This document shows, one piece after another, positions 37,998 through 46,921 of a DNA stretch of 64,000 nt (its first letter is position 1; each line of letters begins with the position of its first letter). Origin of the DNA: Caulobacter sp. Root1455 (GTDB taxonomy: Bacteria > Pseudomonadota > Alphaproteobacteria > Caulobacterales > Caulobacteraceae); the NCBI RefSeq assembly GCF_001426905.1, contig NZ_LMFQ01000021.1:171557-235556 (forward strand), written 5' to 3'. Under the pieces are notes generated by a model that saw nothing but the letters and a program-made list of their open reading frames with translations, searched no databases and had not been told where the DNA came from. The position numbers and the translations under genes are program-made.

Positions 37998-38114
37998 GGG
38001 CTTGAACCCCAAACGGCTTGAGCGGACTCCTTGATCGGGCGGGCGCGCGGGGCCAGATTACCCTGCGTCACAGCGCTCGCCCGGACTCGTCGGGCCTGAT
38101 CCGGAGCCGACCTC

Positions 38115-38624
38115 ATGAACAAGCGCGCTCGCGCCTACTCCGCCCTGGTCGGCGCCGCTCTGTTGGCCGCCGCCCTGCCCGTCGCCGCCAGCGCCCAGTC
38201 GTACAGCGGCCCGATGGGCGTGACCGGACGCTGGGCGATCGACCTGCCGCGCTCGAAGTTCAACGCCGCCCTGACCGGCCCCGCGCCGCTGCGCGGCGAG
38301 CTCGACGTCACCATCGACGACGGCAAGGCCCTGGCCTGGACCCTGGTCGAGGTGGACGAGGCCGGCGTCGCCGCCCTGCAGTTCGCCCACGCCGTGCTCG
38401 ACGGCCCGCCGACCCTGGCCGTGGTCAACCTGAACCTGGTGAAGATCAGCGTGCAGCGCGTCGGCCAGAGCGCGGTGACCGTCACCACCCATGGCGAACG
38501 GGACTCGCGCCATCAGTCGATGAAGGTCACCCGCACCGACCCGGACACCTTGTTGGTCGAACAGGACATTGACGGTCAGCCGGGCCCGCCGGACCAGACG
38601 CTGATCCTGACACGGGTGAAGTAG
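38115..38624 (+). CDS. Secreted hypothetical protein downstream of flgH
   Basis: 169 residues with a signal peptide (residues 1-29, ending VAASAQS). The mature part (YSGPMGVTGRWAIDLPRSKF, LDVTIDDGKALAWTLVEVDE, MKVTRTDPDTLLVEQDIDGQ) reads like a small beta-rich domain with a lipocalin-like or beta-sandwich feel, but no family was recognised. It follows flgH by 117 bp on the same strand and could be read through from the flagellar operon or have its own promoter. Its end lies 5 bp from the convergent gene. Confidence 0.65.
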   Translation: MNKRARAYSALVGAALLAAALPVAASAQSYSGPMGVTGRWAIDLPRSKFNAALTGPAPLRGELDVTIDDGKALAWTLVEVDEAGVAALQFAHAVLDGPPTLAVVNLNLVKISVQRVGQSAVTVTTHGERDSRHQSMKVTRTDPDTLLVEQDIDGQPGPPDQTLILTRVK

Positions 38625-38629
38625 CCGCC

Positions 38630-40510
38630 CTACTGGTAGCTCAGGCTCCAGCTCACCGTCAGCGGTCCCGACCGCGTCCGCGCTCCGCCGGCGCACTCCA
38701 CCAGGCTCTGGAACGCGCCGGTCGGCGTGCGATAGGCCTTCTCGTCCTCCAGGGCGCGCGATTTGCAGCTCAGCCCCGTCACCGTGAAAGCCCGCACGTC
38801 ACCCTGGCCGTAGGTCGTGGCGCCGCCCTTGGTGCTGGGCGCGCTCGAAAACGACGCGAACGACAGGTCCACGGCCTTGATCGGCTGGCCGCCCTTGGGC
38901 GTGAAGACGTCGGTGCGGCTGATCTTGCCGGGCGCCAGCACATAGGTCGTCCTGACGCTGAACCGGTCGTCGGCGATCGGCGCGCTGGCTCCAAGCCTGT
39001 CCAGCTGGGTCTGTTCATAGGTGACGATGGTCCGCGCGCCCTGCTCGGTCACCTTGACGTTCCGGGCGTAGGCCAGCGGCGTCAGGCGCGAGCCGTCGGC
39101 CAGGGTCAGGCGGGGCAGCAGTTGCGGAAACTCGCCGTCCGCCACGCCCGCCAGCATGCCGGGCGAGAACGGGATCGGGTAGTAGGGCGTGTTTTCGTGC
39201 TGGCTCTTGCCGCCGTTGATGATCGGCAAACCGATTACGCGGCCGCGATCGCGCAGGGTGACCACCAGCCGGTCGTGCTCGCCGCGCGCGAACCAGGTGA
39301 CCCGGCGCTTGGGCAGCGTATCGAGCCAGGCCGCGTAGCCCGGATCAGGCGCCTTGTCCTTGAAGCCCAGCTCGTTCCAGATCGCGCTGGTGTAGATGTG
39401 CTGGCGGGCCAGGCTGAGGTTCTCGCCCAGGATCCGGTGCTTGCCGCGATACTCGTCGGTGCGCCGGCCGTGCTCCCACAGGTTCACCGAACCCATCTTC
39501 GGATCGAACCAGAAGTCCATGTAGCGGGCGGTGACGCGCGACGAGAAGGCGTAGGCCATGGCCTTTTCCCGCGGGGTCAGCACATCCAGCTTGGCCGCCA
39601 CGGTCAGCACCTCCAGGAAGGCCGTCTCGCCATAGGTTCCGATGCTGCGGCCGTATTCGAAGCCCTCGCCGCGCGGGTTCAGGCGCGGCAGCATCAGGTC
39701 GACCGACTTGCGCAGCCAGCCCTTGACCTCCGGCGTGGCCGGCATGCCGGCCTCGATCAGGCGGTGGCTGATCTCGCCGATCAGCAGCACGCTGTAGCGG
39801 TCGAACCGCCCTTCCCCGTCGGTCTCGTCGGCGAAGCCATATTCGCCTGAGTATTTGCGATAGTGGTCGAGCGTGCGCTCCAGCAGCGCCTCGCTGGCCG
39901 AAGCGTCCTCCCAACCCAGCTGATGGCGCAGCCGCGCCACGCTGAAGGCCACGCCGTAATAGTTGTTGGGCAGGTCGATCAGGGTCAGGTCGTCGGGGCG
40001 GACGAAGGCGCGCCAGTCCAGCTTGGTCTTCAGCTTGGCCAGGATTTCCGGAGACACCGCCTGCTCCAGCAGCCCGGCCTCCTGCAGCATGTGCAGGGCC
40101 TGGCAGTAGTAGTAGACGCCCCAGGTGTTGTTGGTGTCGTCGACCGTCATGTCGGCGATCTGGCGATAGCCGGCCAGGTAGGTCTTGAACCTCGGGTCGT
40201 CGCGCGGGGTGTCGATCAGCAGATAGGCCAGGCCGATCGCCACCTTGCCGGGCAGGAACTTGTCGTCGGCGTCGAACACCCGAACGCCGTCCAGCGTCAT
40301 GTCGCGTTTCTCGACCATCAGCTTGTCGAGCAGCACGGCCATCTGCGGCAGCAGCCGGGTCTCGACCGTGCGGTTCATCGGCGGAACGGTCGCATAGGCC
40401 TGACCGCGTCCGCCCGGATCGGCGGACGGCGGGGCGGCCAGGACCGGCGACGCGATCGCGCCCAGGGCGGCGGCCAGAAATAGGCGCTTGCGGATGGACT
40501 TGAACGGCAT
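38630..40510 (-). CDS. Periplasmic protein of unknown family, candidate polysaccharide lyase or hydrolase
   Basis: 626 residues with a signal peptide (residues 1-25, ending PVLAA). The first 370 residues are helical with many aromatics (NTWGVYYYCQALHMLQEAGL, LPNNYYGVAFSVARLRHQLG, GEGFEYGRSIGTYGETAFLE), resembling an alpha/alpha toroid; the last 230 are beta-rich (RVTWFARGEHDRLVVTLRDR). This two-part build is that of toroid-plus-beta-sheet polysaccharide lyases, and Asn/Tyr/His/Arg are frequent in the presumed groove. Two GntR-type operators lie just upstream and the neighbours act on uronic-acid sugars. The assignment is by fold impression and context, and no family signature was recognised. 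Confidence 0.6.
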   Translation of the reverse strand: MPFKSIRKRLFLAAALGAIASPVLAAPPSADPGGRGQAYATVPPMNRTVETRLLPQMAVLLDKLMVEKRDMTLDGVRVFDADDKFLPGKVAIGLAYLLIDTPRDDPRFKTYLAGYRQIADMTVDDTNNTWGVYYYCQALHMLQEAGLLEQAVSPEILAKLKTKLDWRAFVRPDDLTLIDLPNNYYGVAFSVARLRHQLGWEDASASEALLERTLDHYRKYSGEYGFADETDGEGRFDRYSVLLIGEISHRLIEAGMPATPEVKGWLRKSVDLMLPRLNPRGEGFEYGRSIGTYGETAFLEVLTVAAKLDVLTPREKAMAYAFSSRVTARYMDFWFDPKMGSVNLWEHGRRTDEYRGKHRILGENLSLARQHIYTSAIWNELGFKDKAPDPGYAAWLDTLPKRRVTWFARGEHDRLVVTLRDRGRVIGLPIINGGKSQHENTPYYPIPFSPGMLAGVADGEFPQLLPRLTLADGSRLTPLAYARNVKVTEQGARTIVTYEQTQLDRLGASAPIADDRFSVRTTYVLAPGKISRTDVFTPKGGQPIKAVDLSFASFSSAPSTKGGATTYGQGDVRAFTVTGLSCKSRALEDEKAYRTPTGAFQSLVECAGGARTRSGPLTVSWSLSYQ

Positions 40511-40555
40511 CGTTTCCCCGCCCTCGTCAGCCCTTGGCGGAGACGACTTCTTATG

Positions 40556-40566
40556 TGGCTAGACCA
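40556..40566. promoter_or_regulatory. GntR-type operator upstream of the 626-residue secreted protein gene
   Basis: TGGCTAGACCA fits the pattern TGGYCWGACCA found elsewhere in this module, with one deviation (CT for YC at positions 4-5). It lies 46-56 bp before the start codon at 40510. Confidence 0.65.
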
Positions 40567-40620
40567 CCTGCTACCGGGGCCGCGAATATTGTCAAGCCAA
40601 TTTGCCGACGCGTGCACTAA

Positions 40621-40631
40621 AGGTCAGACCA
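40621..40631. promoter_or_regulatory. Second GntR-type operator in the 40.5-40.7 kb spacer
   Basis: AGGTCAGACCA, whose reverse complement is TGGTCTGACCT, matches the module consensus except for the outermost base. It lies 55 bp from the operator at 40556, a spacing that could allow cooperative binding or looping. Confidence 0.6.
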
Positions 40632-40691
40632 ATATCGCCACACTGGAAACCTAGGAAATCCGCGCCGCCGCGAGGCGACGCGACGCCCCCG

Positions 40692-41903
40692 TCACCAGTT
40701 GTACATGGTCCCGTCCTCCAGCCGGTTCACCGGCAGGTAGGCGCGTCTGTAGGGATATTGCTCGGCCAGGGCCTCGTCGATGTCGACGCCCAGGCCCGGC
40801 TGCTCGCCCGGATGCAGCATGCCGTCCTTGAAGCTGTAGGCGTGCGGGAACACCGCATCGGTCTCGGGCGTGTGGCGCATGTATTCCTGCAGCCCGAAGT
40901 TCGGAATCGACAGGTCGAAATGCAGGGCCGCGGCCATGGTCACCGGCGACAGGTCGGTGGCGCCGTGACAGCCGGTGCGCACGTGGTGCAGGTCAGCGAA
41001 GGCGGCGATCTTGCGCAGATTGGTGATGCCGCCGGCGTGCAGGACCGTGGCCCGCAGATAGTCGATCAGCTGTTCCTGGATCAGGATGTTGGCGTCCCAG
41101 ACGTGGCTGAAGATCTCGCCCACGGCCAGCGGGGTGGTCGTGTGCTGGCGGATCAGGCGGAAGCCGGCCTGGTTCTCGGCGGGCACCGCGTCCTCCAGCC
41201 AGAACAGACGATAGGGCTCCAGATCCTTGCCCAGGCGGCCCGCCTCGATCGGCGTCAGGCGGTGATGAACGTCGTGCAGCAGATGGACGTCGTCGCCCAG
41301 GGCTTCGCGCGCGGCCTCGAACAGCTTGGGCGCATGCCTGAGGTACTTGGCCGTCGACCAGACGTTCTCGGTCGGCAGGTTTCCGTCGGCCGGTTCATAG
41401 AACATCTTGTCGCCCGACACGCCGTAGGTGCTGGGCAGGCCCGGCACGCCTGACTGCAGGCGAATGGCCTTGTAGCCCAGGGCCTTGTACTTCTGGGCCT
41501 CGGCGATGGTGTCGTCGATGGTCTCGCCGTTGGCGTGACCGTAGACGGTGACGCCCTCGCGGCAGGCGCCGCCCAGCAGCTGGTAGAGCGGCAGGCCGGC
41601 CACCTTGGCCTTGATGTCCCACAACGCCATGTCGACCGCCGCCAGGGCCGTCATGCCCACTGGACCACCGCGCCAGTACGAGCCGCGATAGAAGAACTGC
41701 CAGATGTCCTCGATGCGATGGGCGTCGCGTCCGATCAGGCAGGGGATCATGTGGTCGCGAAGATAGCTGACCACGGCCATTTCGCGCCCGTTCAGCGTCG
41801 CGTCGCCGACGCCGGTGACGCCGTCCGAGGTGGTGATCTTCAGGGTGACGAAGTTCCGTCCCGGACAGGTGACGATGACCTTGGCGTCGATAATCTTGAG
41901 CAT
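40692..41903 (-). CDS. manD: D-mannonate dehydratase (ManD, enolase superfamily)
   Basis: 403 residues. The enolase-superfamily N-terminal capping domain is followed by the barrel with metal ligands in HDVHH (Asp), WLEDAVP (Glu) and AVGEIF (Glu), and the conserved His in [11 protein letters not shown]. Segments [20 protein letters not shown] and the C-terminal [21 protein letters not shown] are typical of ManD enzymes, including characterised Caulobacter ones. It dehydrates D-mannonate to 2-keto-3-deoxygluconate, the step joining glucuronate degradation to the Entner-Doudoroff aldolase route. Divergent from the GntR gene with an operator in between. Confidence 0.9.
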   Translation of the reverse strand: MLKIIDAKVIVTCPGRNFVTLKITTSDGVTGVGDATLNGREMAVVSYLRDHMIPCLIGRDAHRIEDIWQFFYRGSYWRGGPVGMTALAAVDMALWDIKAKVAGLPLYQLLGGACREGVTVYGHANGETIDDTIAEAQKYKALGYKAIRLQSGVPGLPSTYGVSGDKMFYEPADGNLPTENVWSTAKYLRHAPKLFEAAREALGDDVHLLHDVHHRLTPIEAGRLGKDLEPYRLFWLEDAVPAENQAGFRLIRQHTTTPLAVGEIFSHVWDANILIQEQLIDYLRATVLHAGGITNLRKIAAFADLHHVRTGCHGATDLSPVTMAAALHFDLSIPNFGLQEYMRHTPETDAVFPHAYSFKDGMLHPGEQPGLGVDIDEALAEQYPYRRAYLPVNRLEDGTMYNW

Positions 41904-41932
41904 GGAGTGTTGGTCTACCTGGGTCGCTTAAG

Positions 41933-41943
41933 TGGCCTGACCA
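41933..41943. promoter_or_regulatory. GntR-type operator between manD and gntR
   Basis: TGGCCTGACCA, 30-40 bp before the manD start and about 110 bp before the gntR start. The identical 11-mer recurs at 42972. A related TGGTCTACC stretch at 41911 may be a second half-site. FadR-subfamily regulators bind TGG..GACCA-like sequences. Confidence 0.75.
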
Positions 41944-42049
41944 ATCCATAGACAACATATTACAAATGCGCCAGAGCGACGTGGCGTCTTTTGCGACCAT
42001 GCTCTAGGCTGTCATCGCCCCGGCGATGCTCGCTGGGCGGGAAAGTCGC

Positions 42050-42811
42050 ATGACCACGTCGACCGCAGAAACTCGTAAGCTCTATCAGCAGGTCGCCAAC
42101 GCGATCGCCGAATCGATCCGCGAAGGCGCCTACCAGCCTGGGCACCGTCTGCCCTCGGAGCGGGACCTGGCCGAAGATTACAAGGTCAGCCGCCCCACGG
42201 TGCGCGAGGCGATGATCGCGCTGGAAATCCGCGGACTGGTCGAGGCGCGCCACGGCTCGGGCGTCTATGTCACCGAGGCGGCGCCGGTCGAGGTCCCCGC
42301 CCCCGAGCTGGACATCGGCGCCTTCGAGCTGACCGAGGCCCGCCGTCTGATCGAGGGCGAGTCCTGCGCCCTGGCCGCCACCACCATCACCGACCAGGAA
42401 CTGATCGACCTGGAAAAGATCCTCGACGACATGGTCGAGGAGAACGAACACGACGTGCGCGGCGACCTGGCCGACCGTCGGTTCCACGTCACCATCGCCC
42501 GCGCCACGCGCAACAGCGCCTTGGTCACCGTGATCGAGAACCTTTGGGACCTGCGCTACAAGTCGCCGCTGTGCCGGGCGATGCTGGAACGCGCCCGCCA
42601 GGTCGGCGTGCGGCCGCTGATCGACGACCACCAGGAAATCCTCAGCGCCCTGAAGGCCCGTGACCCCAAGGAAGCCCGCAACGCCATGCGCGAGCACCTG
42701 GGCCGGGTGATCGACAACCTGCTGACCGCCACCGAGATCGACGCCATGCAGCAGGCCCGCAGCGAAGTCGCCGCCCGTCGCAGCGAGCTGGCCCGCCGCT
42801 CGCTGATCTAG
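42050..42811 (+). CDS. GntR-family (FadR subfamily, FCD domain) transcriptional regulator
   Basis: 253 residues. The winged helix-turn-helix (QPGHRLPSERDLAEDYKVSR, PTVREAMIALEIRGLVEARH, GSGVYVTE) occupies residues 10-80. The FCD effector domain follows, with probable metal-binding residues in ADRRFHVTIARATRN, DDHQEILSAL and NAMREHLGRV. It is divergent from manD and upstream of GH105, and an 11-bp operator of the FadR-like type occurs in each promoter region of the module, so it is probably a repressor released by a uronate or its metabolite. The ATG at 42050 has GGGAAAG before it; an ATG at 42026 is an alternative. Confidence 0.92.
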   Translation: MTTSTAETRKLYQQVANAIAESIREGAYQPGHRLPSERDLAEDYKVSRPTVREAMIALEIRGLVEARHGSGVYVTEAAPVEVPAPELDIGAFELTEARRLIEGESCALAATTITDQELIDLEKILDDMVEENEHDVRGDLADRRFHVTIARATRNSALVTVIENLWDLRYKSPLCRAMLERARQVGVRPLIDDHQEILSALKARDPKEARNAMREHLGRVIDNLLTATEIDAMQQARSEVAARRSELARRSLI

Positions 42812-42831
42812 AGATTTAAAGCCTTGAGGAT

Positions 42832-42861
42832 GGGCGGCTGGAGGGAAGGCTCCAGCCGCCC
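42832..42861 (+). terminator. Hairpin after gntR
   Basis: A perfect 12-bp stem GGGCGGCTGGAG / CTCCAGCCGCCC with a 6-base loop, 20 bp after the gntR stop. No T-run follows, so it may act as a rho-assisted terminator or mRNA end stabiliser. Confidence 0.6.
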
Positions 42862-42971
42862 GTCGCCGGCCGGCCCCGGGAGGAGGTGCGATGAAGGACA
42901 AGTCCATCGCGTAGGCCGACGAGGTTCGTCAGAACCCAGCATAGCTCAGCCTTGGCCGAGCGCAAGAGAAT

Positions 42972-42982
42972 TGGCCTGACCA
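42972..42982. promoter_or_regulatory. GntR-type operator upstream of GH105
   Basis: TGGCCTGACCA, identical to the site at 41933, about 150 bp before the GH105 start codon. Confidence 0.75.
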
Positions 42983-43129
42983 TTAATCGTACAACGGCGC
43001 CATGTGGCCAGGCCGATATGGCTCGGCCGGTGAAAACCCGTTCTACTGACTTGACCATCGGCCAAACCGACCTAGCACTGGCCGGCGACGTGGCGGCATA
43101 GGTCACGCGCTTCGGGGAAGAACGACGCC

Positions 43130-44278
43130 ATGCGCGCCAGCCTGATCATCGCCCTTTCCGCCCTGGCCCTGACCTCCGGCGCCGCTTCGGCGACCTCCGC
43201 CCGGCCCAAGCCCGCGGCGGAACACCACGCGATGGCGATCCAGGCTTCGGCGCTGGGCCGCGAGGTCGCCGCCTGGCAGCTGAGCCACATGGACAACTTC
43301 GACTACACGCACGGACACCGGGCCACGCCCGATCCGCGCGGCTGGGTGCAGGGCGCTCTGTTCGTCGGCCTGGCCGCGTTCGCCGAGCGCACCGGCGATC
43401 CCGCCCTGGTCCAGGCCGTTCGCGACCATGGCGTCCGGCAGGCCTGGGGCCTGGGCCGTCGTCCGCTGCACGCCGACGACCACGTGATCGGCCAGACCTG
43501 GCTGTGGGTCTACACCCGCGATCACGACAAGGCCCAGATCGGGCCGCTGAAGGCCCGCTTCGACGCCATCCTGGCCGATCCGCCCGTGGCCGACCTGACC
43601 TTCATCGACGGAACCGAGGACCAGCCCTGCCAGGCCCGCTGGTGCTGGAGCGACGCCCTGTTCATGGGTCCCGCGACCTGGACGGGCCTGTCGCGCGCCA
43701 CCGGCGACCCGCGCTACGCCGCCTATGGCGACAAGGAATTCTGGGCCGCCACCGACTGGCTGCTCGACAAGCAGGAAGGCCTCTACTACCGCGACAGCCG
43801 CTATTTCGACCGCCGCGACGACCAGGGCCGCAAGATCTTCTGGAGCCGCGGCAACGGCTGGGCCTATGCCGGGATCGTCGACATCCTGAAGACCCTGCCC
43901 GCCGACCACCCCTCGCGGCCGCGCTACGAGGCGCTGTTTCGGCGGATGTCGGAGCGGCTGGTGACGTTGCAGAAGCCGGACGGTTACTGGCCCCCGTCCC
44001 TGCTGGCCCCCGAAAACACCCCGCCCGAGACCAGCGGCACCGGCTTTTTCGTCTACGGCTTGGCCTATGGCCTGAACCACGGACTGCTGAAGGGGCCTAA
44101 GTACGAGGCCGCCATGACCAGGGGCTGGTCCGCCCTGGCCGTCGCCGTCCAGCCCGACGGCAAGCTGGGCTGGGTGCAGCAGATCGGCTACGCGCCCGAC
44201 CACGTCTCGGCCGACGACACCCAGCTGTACGGCGTGGGCGCTTTTCTTCTGGCCGCGTCGGAAGTCGGCGCGCGATAG
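43130..44278 (+). CDS. GH105 unsaturated glucuronyl/rhamnogalacturonyl hydrolase, exported
   Basis: 382 residues with a signal peptide (MRASLIIALSALALTSGAAS). The family signature SRGNGWAYAGIVDILKTLPA (near residues 240-260), the catalytic-Asp region ADDHVIGQTWLWVY, WCWSDALFMGP and the final YAPDHVSADDTQLYGVGAFL all match GH105 (YteR/YesR type). These alpha/alpha-barrel enzymes remove the 4,5-unsaturated uronic acid that lyases leave on pectin, ulvan or related oligosaccharides. That implies an upstream lyase, for which the protein at 38630 is a candidate. RBS GGGGAAG. A GntR-type operator lies upstream. Confidence 0.88.
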   Translation: MRASLIIALSALALTSGAASATSARPKPAAEHHAMAIQASALGREVAAWQLSHMDNFDYTHGHRATPDPRGWVQGALFVGLAAFAERTGDPALVQAVRDHGVRQAWGLGRRPLHADDHVIGQTWLWVYTRDHDKAQIGPLKARFDAILADPPVADLTFIDGTEDQPCQARWCWSDALFMGPATWTGLSRATGDPRYAAYGDKEFWAATDWLLDKQEGLYYRDSRYFDRRDDQGRKIFWSRGNGWAYAGIVDILKTLPADHPSRPRYEALFRRMSERLVTLQKPDGYWPPSLLAPENTPPETSGTGFFVYGLAYGLNHGLLKGPKYEAAMTRGWSALAVAVQPDGKLGWVQQIGYAPDHVSADDTQLYGVGAFLLAASEVGAR

Positions 44279-44332
44279 AACCGGATCGTCCAGCGCTTCG
44301 TTGAGACCCCAGTGCTTCAAAAAGACAGGGCC

Positions 44333-44776
44333 ATGGCCGAGACCATCAACATCGTCTGCCCGCACTGCGACGCCACCAACCGTCTGCCGGCCGAGCGCGA
44401 CGCCAAGGCGGCCAAGTGCGGCCGCTGCGGGGAGCCGCTGTTCACCGGCCGGCCGGTCGACCTGACCACCGCCCGCTTCCGCAAGCACGTGGCGGCCAGC
44501 CAGATCCCGATCGTCGCCGACTTCTGGGCGGCCTGGTGCGGGCCCTGCAAGGCCATCGCCCCGATCTTCGCCCGCTCGACCGCCGAGTTGGAGCCCCGCG
44601 CCCGCTTCGTGAAGATCGATGTCGACGCCGAACCGGCCCTGGCCCAGGCCTATGGCGTGCGCGGCATCCCCGCCCTGTTCCTGTTCAAGGACGGCAAGGT
44701 CGCCGCGAACCAGGCCGGCCTGCCCGATCCGGGCTTCTTCCGCCGCTGGCTGGACGAGCACGCCCCCGTCGGCTGA
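44333..44776 (+). CDS. trxC: Thioredoxin TrxC (thioredoxin 2, zinc-ribbon type)
   Basis: 147 residues. The N-terminal zinc ribbon (CPHCDATNRLP and CGRCGEPLF) precedes the thioredoxin domain with active site WCGPCK near residue 68 and the cis-proline segment VRGIPALFLFKDGKVAA. Zinc-containing thioredoxin 2 works in oxidative-stress defence in the cytoplasm. The ATG at 44333 was chosen because the zinc ribbon starts at once; the frame opens at 44312. It lies 54 bp after the GH105 stop on the same strand. Confidence 0.93.
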   Translation: MAETINIVCPHCDATNRLPAERDAKAAKCGRCGEPLFTGRPVDLTTARFRKHVAASQIPIVADFWAAWCGPCKAIAPIFARSTAELEPRARFVKIDVDAEPALAQAYGVRGIPALFLFKDGKVAANQAGLPDPGFFRRWLDEHAPVG

Positions 44777-44849
44777 ACTGGCGTCCCTGGACCCTATGAC
44801 GCGGCGACGCGTTTTGAGTCTCTACGCATCCACCCGTCGGAAGATCGCG

Positions 44850-46193
44850 ATGCTCAAAGAACTCGGCCTGATAACCCTGCCCCCGCTCGCCCTGCTGCTG
44901 TCGAACTGCAGCGCGGGGCCCGCCCTGCCGCCCGAACAGGGTTACGGTCCTCATCCCGTCCTGCCCGTCGCCCAGAAGCAGACGATCCCGGTGATGAAGA
45001 TCGCGCCGGCGGTCGGCTGGGCCGACGGCCAGACGCCGGACGCCGCGCCCGGCTTCGTCGCCACCGCCCTGGTCCGGGGCCTGGACCACCCGCGCTGGCT
45101 CTATATGCTGCCCAACGGGGACGTGCTGATCGCCGAAACCAACGCTCCGCCCAAGCCAGAGGACGGCAAGGGCATCAGGGGCTGGTTCCAGAAGATCATC
45201 ATGGGCCGGGCCGGCGCCACCGTGCCCACGGCCAACCGCATCACCCTGGTGCGCGACGCCAACAACGACGGAATGCTGGAGGCCCGCACCACCTTCCTGT
45301 CGGGTCTGAACTCGCCGTTCGGCATGGCCCTGGTGGGCGACACCTTCTACGTCGCCGACAGCGACGCCCTGCTGGCCTTCCCCTACCAGGCCGGCCAGAC
45401 CCAGATCACGGCCGCGCCCCACAAGGTCGCCGACCTACCGGCCGGACCGATCAACCACCACTGGACCAAAAACGTCATCGTCAGCCCGGACGGCTCCAAG
45501 CTGTATGTGACCGTCGGCTCCAACAGCAATGTCGGCGAGAACGGCATGGCCGCCGAAGAACGCCGCGCCGCGATCCTGGAGATCGATCGGGCCACCGGCG
45601 CCAGCCGGGTCTTCGCCTCGGGCCTGCGCAACCCCAACGGCATGGACTGGCAGCCCACGAGCGGCGCCCTGTGGACCAGCGTCAACGAGCGCGACGAGAT
45701 CGGCAACGACCTGGTCCCCGACTACATGACGTCGGTCAAGGACGGCGGCTTCTACGGCTGGCCCTACAGCTATTACGGCCAGACGGTGGACGCCCGGGTG
45801 AAACCGCAGCGGCCGGACCTGGTGGCCAGGGCGATCAAGCCTGACTATGCCCTGGGGGCCCATACGGCTTCGCTGGGCCTGACCTTCTACAAGGCCGACG
45901 CCTTCCCTGCCCGCTACAGGGGCGGCGCTTTCATCGGCCAGCACGGCTCGTGGAACCGCAAGCCGGTCAACGGTTATCGCGTGGCGTTCGTGCCGTTCGC
46001 GGGCGGCATGCCGTCCGGTCCGGCCGAACCGTTCCTGACCGGCTTCCTCGACGCCAAGGGCCAGGCCTTGGGCCGACCGGTCGGGGTGGCGGTCGACAAG
46101 TTCGGCGCCCTGCTGGTGGCCGACGACGTCGGCAACACCGTTTGGCGGGTGGCCGCCAACACGCCGCCGGCCGCGGCGAAGGCCGCGCCCTAA
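44850..46193 (+). CDS. PQQ-type sugar dehydrogenase (L-sorbosone/glucose dehydrogenase-like), exported
   Basis: 447 residues. The N-terminus (LITLPPLALLLSNCSAG) resembles a lipoprotein signal, but the residue before Cys is Asn, so the lipobox is imperfect. The six-bladed beta-propeller is seen in LDHPRWLYMLPNGDVLIAET, HHWTKNVIVSPDGSKLYVTV, FASGLRNPNGMDWQPTSGAL and IGQHGSWNRKPVNGYRVAFV. It probably oxidises sugars in the periplasm with PQQ; the true substrate is unknown. The ATG at 44850 fits the signal; ATG at 44796 would add 18 polar residues. Confidence 0.82.
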   Translation: MLKELGLITLPPLALLLSNCSAGPALPPEQGYGPHPVLPVAQKQTIPVMKIAPAVGWADGQTPDAAPGFVATALVRGLDHPRWLYMLPNGDVLIAETNAPPKPEDGKGIRGWFQKIIMGRAGATVPTANRITLVRDANNDGMLEARTTFLSGLNSPFGMALVGDTFYVADSDALLAFPYQAGQTQITAAPHKVADLPAGPINHHWTKNVIVSPDGSKLYVTVGSNSNVGENGMAAEERRAAILEIDRATGASRVFASGLRNPNGMDWQPTSGALWTSVNERDEIGNDLVPDYMTSVKDGGFYGWPYSYYGQTVDARVKPQRPDLVARAIKPDYALGAHTASLGLTFYKADAFPARYRGGAFIGQHGSWNRKPVNGYRVAFVPFAGGMPSGPAEPFLTGFLDAKGQALGRPVGVAVDKFGALLVADDVGNTVWRVAANTPPAAAKAAP

Positions 46194-46362
46194 CCGCCGC
46201 GACAGGCGTTGAACGCCGCCTCGTCCAGCACGCCCTCGCGCTTTGCGACGACGACCGGGGCGAGGATCCGGCCGCCCCGGCGTCGGCGTGTCACATGGTC
46301 AACGACCCGCCGCGGGTTCTAGAAAAGGGACAGTCGCAGCTTCCAGCACTCCGGGGATTCCC

Positions 46363-46482
46363 ATGAGCCTGTCCTTCCTCATCGGCGCCGTCATCGGCTC
46401 CGGCGCCTTCATTCTGCTGGGCCGCGCGCCGGCGCAGAAGCTTTTCGCGGCCGTCCAGGCCCGCATCGGCAAGCCACGCTAG
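46363..46482 (+). CDS. 39-residue single-span membrane protein
   Basis: The sequence MSLSFLIGAVIGSGAFILLG, followed by a basic tail (APAQKLFAAVQARIGKPR), forms one membrane helix with positive-inside residues. The ATG at 46363 is preceded by CGGGGA. The frame is open farther upstream, but only this part looks like protein. Small proteins of this kind are often missed in annotation. It precedes the GlsB-like gene. Confidence 0.5.
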   Translation: MSLSFLIGAVIGSGAFILLGRAPAQKLFAAVQARIGKPR

Positions 46483-46634
46483 CGCCAGTTGAAAGCAACG
46501 CCCGACCTGTCGAAAAGTCTTCGTCGCATTTTCGCGTCTAAACACGCACGTGTGTCGGAACGAAAGTCTTGGCGAACGCCTTTATTCCGCATCGGCGCGC
46601 GGCTCGCACGCCTTTTGATGCCAAGGAGGCGTAC

Positions 46635-46892
46635 ATGTCTATTCTTGCGTGGATCGTGCTCGGCCTCGTCGCCGGCTTCATCGCCAGCAAACTGGTCAGC
46701 CGTAGCGGCGGCAGCCTGGTGGTGGACCTGGTGCTCGGGATCGTCGGCGCCGTGGTGGGCGGGTTCCTGTTCAACCAGTTCGGCTCCGCCGGGGTCACCG
46801 GCCTGAACCTCTACAGCCTGCTGGTCGCCGTGATCGGCGCGGTCGTCGTGCTGGCGATCTACCACGCCTTCACCGGCCGCCGAGCGCTCTAG
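46635..46892 (+). CDS. GlsB/YeaQ/YmgE family stress-response membrane protein
   Basis: 85 residues with three membrane helices (ILAWIVLGLVAGFIASKLV, LVVDLVLGIVGAVVGGFLF and YSLLVAVIGAVVVLAIYHAF) and the glycine pattern of the family (transglycosylase-associated proteins). Induced by stress in many bacteria; mechanism unknown. AAGGAGG lies 8 bases before the ATG. GGAAC at 46557-46561 is an incomplete match to an EcfG-type -35 element, with only CCTT at the -10 position. Confidence 0.85.
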   Translation: MSILAWIVLGLVAGFIASKLVSRSGGSLVVDLVLGIVGAVVGGFLFNQFGSAGVTGLNLYSLLVAVIGAVVVLAIYHAFTGRRAL

Positions 46893-46921
46893 GCGCTCGG
46901 GTCTTCACGACCCAAAGAAAT

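Larger units (their letters stand above)
42812..43129. other. Intergenic region with terminator and GntR operator, no gene
   Basis: 318 bp. It contains a strong hairpin after gntR (42832-42861), an AT-richer stretch (about 42985-43080) and the operator at 42972-42982. A weaker related sequence, TGGCCAGGCCG, is at 43015-43025. These make up the promoter region of the GH105 gene. I see no RNA gene or small protein in it. Confidence 0.6.

Noticed and set aside
40614..42990. Classical uxuR/exuR-type operator (long AATTGGTATACCAATT-like palindrome)
   Set aside because: The repeated motif here is the shorter TGGCCTGACCA type, closer to FadR-like GntR sites; no long AT-rich palindrome is present.
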